In this document: positions 5,256 through 6,394 of the stretch, in pieces
Layout: every line of letters begins with the position of its first letter
How positions within the stretch are numbered: position 1 is the first letter of the stretch
From: Oscillospiraceae bacterium
GTDB lineage: Bacteria; Bacillota; Clostridia; Oscillospirales; Ruminococcaceae
Length of the DNA: 6,394 nucleotides
Assembly (NCBI GenBank): GCA_015067125.1
Contig: SVNB01000093.1
Coordinates: 1-6,394, forward strand
Direction of reading: 5' to 3'
Translations under genes and position numbers: made by a program
Notes under the pieces: generated by a model
The model's input: only the letters and a program-made list of their open reading frames with translations
Told to the model about the DNA's origin: nothing
Database searches by the model: none

Positions 5256-6394
5256 TTGGTCTATGACGTTGCTGTGATCGGCGCCGGCATTATCGGCTGC
5301 GGAGTTGCAAGAGAACTTTCGCGCTATAACTGCAAAGCTGTGCTGATCGAAAAAGAAAACGATGTTGCAATGGGCACCACCCGTGCAAACAGCGCAATCA
5401 TTCATGCGGGTTATGACCCGAAACCCGGCACTCTTATGGCAAAATACAACGCTCCGGGCAATAAAATGGCCGGAGAAATCTGCGAGGAGCTTGACGTTCC
5501 TTTCAAACGCTGCGGTTCTTTTGTTCTCGCCTTCAGCGAAGAAGAAATGGAAACCGTAAAACACCTTTACGAAAACGGCGTTGCAAACGGTGTTCCGGAT
5601 CAGCAGATCCTTTCCGGAGAAGAAGTTCGCAAAATGGAACCCAACGTTTCCGAAAATTGCGTCGGCGCTCTTTTTGCACCTTCCGCAGGCATTGTAAACC
5701 CCTGGGAATTCGCTCTTGCCATGGGCGAGCAGGCAGTGGAAAACGGCGTTGACCTCAAGCTCTGCTGGGAAGTTGCCTCCATTGAAAAAGAAGGCGAAAA
5801 CTTCGTCATCACCGGCAAAAACGGCGAAAAGATCGAAGCTAAATTCGTAGTAAATGCCGCAGGCGTTTACAGCGATACCGTTGCGAATATGATCGGCGAC
5901 GAAAGCTTTACCATAGATTCTTCCCGCGGCCAGTATTATCTTCTCGATAAATCCCAGGGCGAACTTTTCAATCACGTTATGTTCCAGTGCCCCGGTCCTC
6001 TTGGAAAAGGCGTTCTTGTAGCTCCCACCGTTCACGGAAACCTTATCGTCGGCCCGGATGCCAACCCCGGCTGCGAAAAAGACGACGTTTCCACCGACCG
6101 CGACGGTCTTGCAAACGTTGCCGCAACCAGCAAAAAAACCACCACCGCAGTCAACTTCCGCGAATGCATCAGAAACTTCGCCGGTCTTAGAAGCGAACCT
6201 TCCACCCACGATTTCATCGTTGGTTTTTCCGAAAAAGACGACCACTTTATGAACATCGCCGGCATCAAATCTCCCGGCCTTTCCGCCGCTCCCGCAATTG
6301 CAGAAGACGCTGTAAGAATGCTTCTTGAAGCAGGCGTTCCCTCCGAAAAGAAAGAAAACTTCATCGGCGGACATAAACACCTGCGTTTTAAAGA
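5256..6394 (+). CDS. NAD(P)/FAD-dependent oxidoreductase, GlpA/LhgO-like (DAO superfamily), 3' end outside window
   Basis: 379 codons without a stop, running off the right edge. The N-terminus is a classic Rossmann fold: VYDVAVIGAGIIGCGVAREL with GxGxxG at 9-14 and the ribose-binding acid E32 in VLIEKE, so FAD binding is secure. TTRANSAIIHAGYDP (41-55) is the substrate-domain signature of the glycerol-3-phosphate dehydrogenase/2-hydroxyglutarate oxidase branch. VVNAAGVYSD (198-207) is the second FAD contact. NFAGLRS and NIAGIKSPGLSAAPAIAE (333-350) form the C-terminal FAD loop. Clostridial relatives are about 480 residues and usually end in a BFD-like [2Fe-2S] domain; that part, roughly 100 residues, would lie off-window. 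Such genes often precede a second flavoprotein and a DUF1667 gene, with glycerol kinase nearby, which would make this an anaerobic glycerol-3-phosphate dehydrogenase subunit; the substrate cannot be fixed from this part. The gene favours C-ending codons (GGC, AAC, ATC, TTC) more than the peptidase gene, suggesting high expression. Confidence 0.88.
   Translation, partial: MVYDVAVIGAGIIGCGVARELSRYNCKAVLIEKENDVAMGTTRANSAIIHAGYDPKPGTLMAKYNAPGNKMAGEICEELDVPFKRCGSFVLAFSEEEMETVKHLYENGVANGVPDQQILSGEEVRKMEPNVSENCVGALFAPSAGIVNPWEFALAMGEQAVENGVDLKLCWEVASIEKEGENFVITGKNGEKIEAKFVVNAAGVYSDTVANMIGDESFTIDSSRGQYYLLDKSQGELFNHVMFQCPGPLGKGVLVAPTVHGNLIVGPDANPGCEKDDVSTDRDGLANVAATSKKTTTAVNFRECIRNFAGLRSEPSTHDFIVGFSEKDDHFMNIAGIKSPGLSAAPAIAEDAVRMLLEAGVPSEKKENFIGGHKHLRFK

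Noticed and set aside
5200..5277. Second small ORF (25 codons) overlapping the oxidoreductase start
   Set aside because: Only a weak AGG-type site precedes its ATG, and its Phe-rich product comes from the T-runs of the leader. I saw no reason to treat it as translated.
5160..6380. Long open frame of 406 codons on the minus strand
   Set aside because: It lies antisense to the oxidoreductase, whose plus-strand product has clear FAD motifs. Its translation is Phe/Gly/Ala-rich without a recognisable domain, and codon bias in the real gene explains the absence of stops.

Overview
The window looks like chromosomal DNA from an anaerobic, AT-leaning Gram-positive bacterium of the class Clostridia. 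The basis is the strong AAAGGAGG-type ribosome binding sites, the GTG and TTG starts, short intrinsic terminators with U-runs, and the protein families present: a clostridial ECF-like sigma factor, a YczE-type membrane protein, a BlaI/BlaR1-type pair and a GlpA/LhgO-like FAD oxidoreductase. I cannot name the genus. I see no RNA gene, CRISPR array, insertion sequence or phage gene.

Layout. Four genes lie on the minus strand and one on the plus strand. From the left: the 5' part of a sigma-70/ECF-type sigma factor gene (1-310, minus, running off the left edge), with a possible ECF-type promoter upstream. Next is a single-gene transcription unit for a six-helix YczE/YyaS/YitT-family membrane protein (442-1128, minus), with its own near-consensus promoter and terminator. 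Then comes a two-gene minus-strand operon read from about 5000 down to a strong terminator at 1223-1253: a BlaI/MecI/CopY-family repressor (4591-4959) followed by a 1092-residue M56 (BlaR1-type) membrane metallopeptidase (1282-4560). Divergent from it is a plus-strand NAD(P)/FAD-dependent oxidoreductase gene (5256 to beyond the right edge).

How the parts work together. The repressor/peptidase pair reads as a self-contained sensor. A signal reaching the large outer-face portion of the M56 protein would activate its HECTH zinc protease, which would lead to cleavage of the repressor and release of the operator. The intergenic region supports autoregulation: three 16-bp dyads of the form GACTA-N6-TAGTC cluster at the operon's promoter. 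The middle dyad fills the spacer between -35 and -10, one abuts the -35 box, and one lies against the Shine-Dalgarno. The peptidase has no penicillin-binding sensor domain. Its ectodomain is instead a long mosaic: an Ig-like region, three degenerate repeats and a C-terminal KPVIYLYP...VEWGG domain. The signal is therefore probably not a beta-lactam, and no beta-lactamase or PBP gene is nearby.

The most interesting points are the mosaic ectodomain and the operator architecture. Weaker points are a possible attenuator with a small upstream ORF in the oxidoreductase leader, and the ECF-like promoter before the sigma gene.
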